From positions 26,720 to 33,571 of the forward strand of contig PKXB01000056.1 of the NCBI GenBank assembly GCA_003133345.1: a DNA stretch of 6,852 nt, given 5' to 3'. The stretch comes from Hyphomicrobiales bacterium (lineage in GTDB: Bacteria > Pseudomonadota > Alphaproteobacteria > Rhizobiales > Xanthobacteraceae). Position numbers and translations under genes: made by a program. The notes beneath the pieces are model-generated. The model was not told where the DNA came from. It ran no database searches and saw only the letters and a program-made list of their open reading frames with translations. This document shows, piece by piece, positions 5,798 through 6,852 of this stretch; position 1 is the first letter of the stretch; each line of letters opens with the position of its first letter.

Positions 5798-6852
5798 CAA
5801 TCGTCCTCACCCCGCCGGCGGCGGCGCGGACGTTCGCGCGAACGGCGCGCCGGTCTGTCCTCGTCCGGCTCCTTCAGCGCGCCGATCCGGCGCAACGCCG
5901 CTTCGGCCGCGCGCGTCCCCGACTCCCAGGCGCCGCCGACCGTGCCCCATTGGGTCTCGTGCACCGCCTCGCCGGCAAACCAGATGCGCCCGCCGAGCGG
6001 CTCCATCAGCACCTTGCGCGCGTCGGCGCTGCCGGGCGCGGCGGCCGACATGGCGCCGAGCACGAAGGGCTCGTCGTTCCAGCGCGTGGCGTAGCCGCGC
6101 TTGATCGCGCGCTTGACGTCGGAGCCGAACAATGTCGCCAGCCAGTCGCCGGCGAAGTCGATCATCGCAGCCTCGCCCTGCGCGGCCAGCGCGCGGCCGA
6201 AGCTGCCGGCAACCTCGACCAGATGCAGACTTGTGCCCGACATATTGGCCAGTAACGCGGCGGTGCGCGCGCCGGCCGCTTGTTCGAACACCAGGTCGTC
6301 GCGTTGCAGGCCGAGCGGATTGCCCGGCATGTCGAGCGCGATGTGATCGAAACTGCCGAGCGCGAGCTTGGCCGCGGCATCGAGCTGGCGCTTGGACAGC
6401 GCCGGGCTGAATTCGATTTTGTCCGCGGTGAGCACATTGGTCGATACGGTCACGATAATGGCGCGCGGACTCAGGCGCCCTTTTGCGGTTTCAACCTCGA
6501 GGCTGCGGTCCCATGCGATGCGCGTGACCGGCGTTGACAGCCGCACCGGCAGGTCGGCCGCGAGCCGGGCGAGCAGCGCGCCATAGCCCTGCCGGCAGAA
6601 CGCGGCGGCGTCGCGCTCGGATGCGCGGGCAAGGTCCATGGCGGAGACGCCTTTGAGATCCTTGCCGCAGCCATAGGGGCCAAGAATGAATTCGATCGTG
6701 CCCTGCCAGTCGCCGAGATCGCGCGGCAGCGCCGCCGCCGCCACATCGGTCTTGGCGCGGGCGGCGTCGGCGATGGCGCGATGCGAACGCATCAGGCTGC
6801 TGAGGAAAATTTCGAGTTCGGCATCGCGCGCATTGCGCGGGCCGACGCGCAC
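5797..6852 (-). CDS. FAD-dependent amine oxidase-type oxidoreductase (5' truncated)
   Basis: The gene runs off the right edge of the window, so the N-terminal Rossmann fold with the GxGxxG dinucleotide site is not visible. The 351 residues present are the C-terminal part of a flavin amine oxidase (PF01593-type) protein. GYGALLARLAADLPVRLSTPVTRI (visible residues 90-111, given in outline) leads into the usual strand AIIVTVSTNVL (131-141). RWNDEPFVLGAMSAAAPG (257-274) precedes the FAD-contacting RIWFAGEAVHETQWGTVGG (289-307) and the helix ending AAEAALRRI. The stretch that carries the flavin-linking cysteine in mitochondrial monoamine oxidases has no cysteine here, so FAD is probably bound non-covalently. 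The substrate cannot be read from the sequence: polyamine, amino acid and carotenoid-type oxidases share this fold. After residue 323 there is an unusual arginine-rich tail ending RRRRRGEDD. The stop overlaps the start of the DUF71 gene. Confidence 0.88.
   Translation of the reverse strand: MRVGPRNARDAELEIFLSSLMRSHRAIADAARAKTDVAAAALPRDLGDWQGTIEFILGPYGCGKDLKGVSAMDLARASERDAAAFCRQGYGALLARLAADLPVRLSTPVTRIAWDRSLEVETAKGRLSPRAIIVTVSTNVLTADKIEFSPALSKRQLDAAAKLALGSFDHIALDMPGNPLGLQRDDLVFEQAAGARTAALLANMSGTSLHLVEVAGSFGRALAAQGEAAMIDFAGDWLATLFGSDVKRAIKRGYATRWNDEPFVLGAMSAAAPGSADARKVLMEPLGGRIWFAGEAVHETQWGTVGGAWESGTRAAEAALRRIGALKEPDEDRPARRSRERPRRRRRGEDD
5831..5844. repeat. 14-bp perfect palindrome inside the oxidase tail
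   Basis: CGTTCGCGCGAACG is its own reverse complement. It falls in the codons for the arginine-rich C-terminus of the oxidase (the RSRER part), in a very GC-rich stretch. It may be a by-product of arginine codon use (CGC/CGT/CGA) and not a protein-binding site. Confidence 0.4.

Noticed and set aside
5498..6255. Plus-strand open frames opposite the DUF71 and oxidase genes
   Set aside because: They are antisense to two genes with clear family motifs, are low in complexity and lack ribosome binding sites.

Overview
This window looks like a core chromosomal segment of a GC-rich alphaproteobacterium, most likely a Hyphomicrobiales (Rhizobiales) member near Bradyrhizobium/Rhodopseudomonas. Three things point there: the style of the PheS, PheT, L20 and L35 proteins, a small secreted protein family I associate with that group, and an intergenic palindromic element whose chance translation begins MRGLDPRI. 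That last pattern is a spurious-ORF signature I know from many genomes of this order. The taxonomic call rests on recall, not on a search.

Layout, left to right. Bases 1-59 are the last codons of infC (translation initiation factor IF3), followed by a strong intrinsic terminator at 83-117. On the minus strand at 112-510 lies a small exported protein of unknown function; its stop codon sits in the T-tract of the infC terminator. Bases 511-835 are a divergent intergenic region. It holds a weak candidate promoter and two hairpins that would lie in the leader of the next operon. Then come four plus-strand genes: rpmI (bL35, 836-1036), rplT (bL20, 1110-1469), pheS (1618-2700) and pheT (2697-5126). 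pheS and pheT overlap by four bases (GTGA). An interspersed palindromic element at 1497-1586 separates the ribosomal-protein pair from the synthetase pair.

On the minus strand, facing pheT, is a two-gene unit. The upstream gene is a 5'-truncated FAD-dependent amine oxidase-type protein (5797-6852) with an arginine-rich C-terminus. The downstream gene is a DUF71/Dph6-like PP-loop ATPase (5123-5797). The two genes overlap at TGATG. The last one shares a CTAG with pheT, so that one palindrome is the stop codon on both strands.

Functionally, the plus-strand operon supplies translation components: two 50S proteins and the two subunits of phenylalanyl-tRNA synthetase. The minus-strand pair has no established joint role. 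I see no prophage, CRISPR array, insertion sequence or defence system, and no clearly new system. The more interesting points are the possible rpmI leader RNA, the repeat inside the operon, the oxidase/DUF71 pair and the small exported protein.
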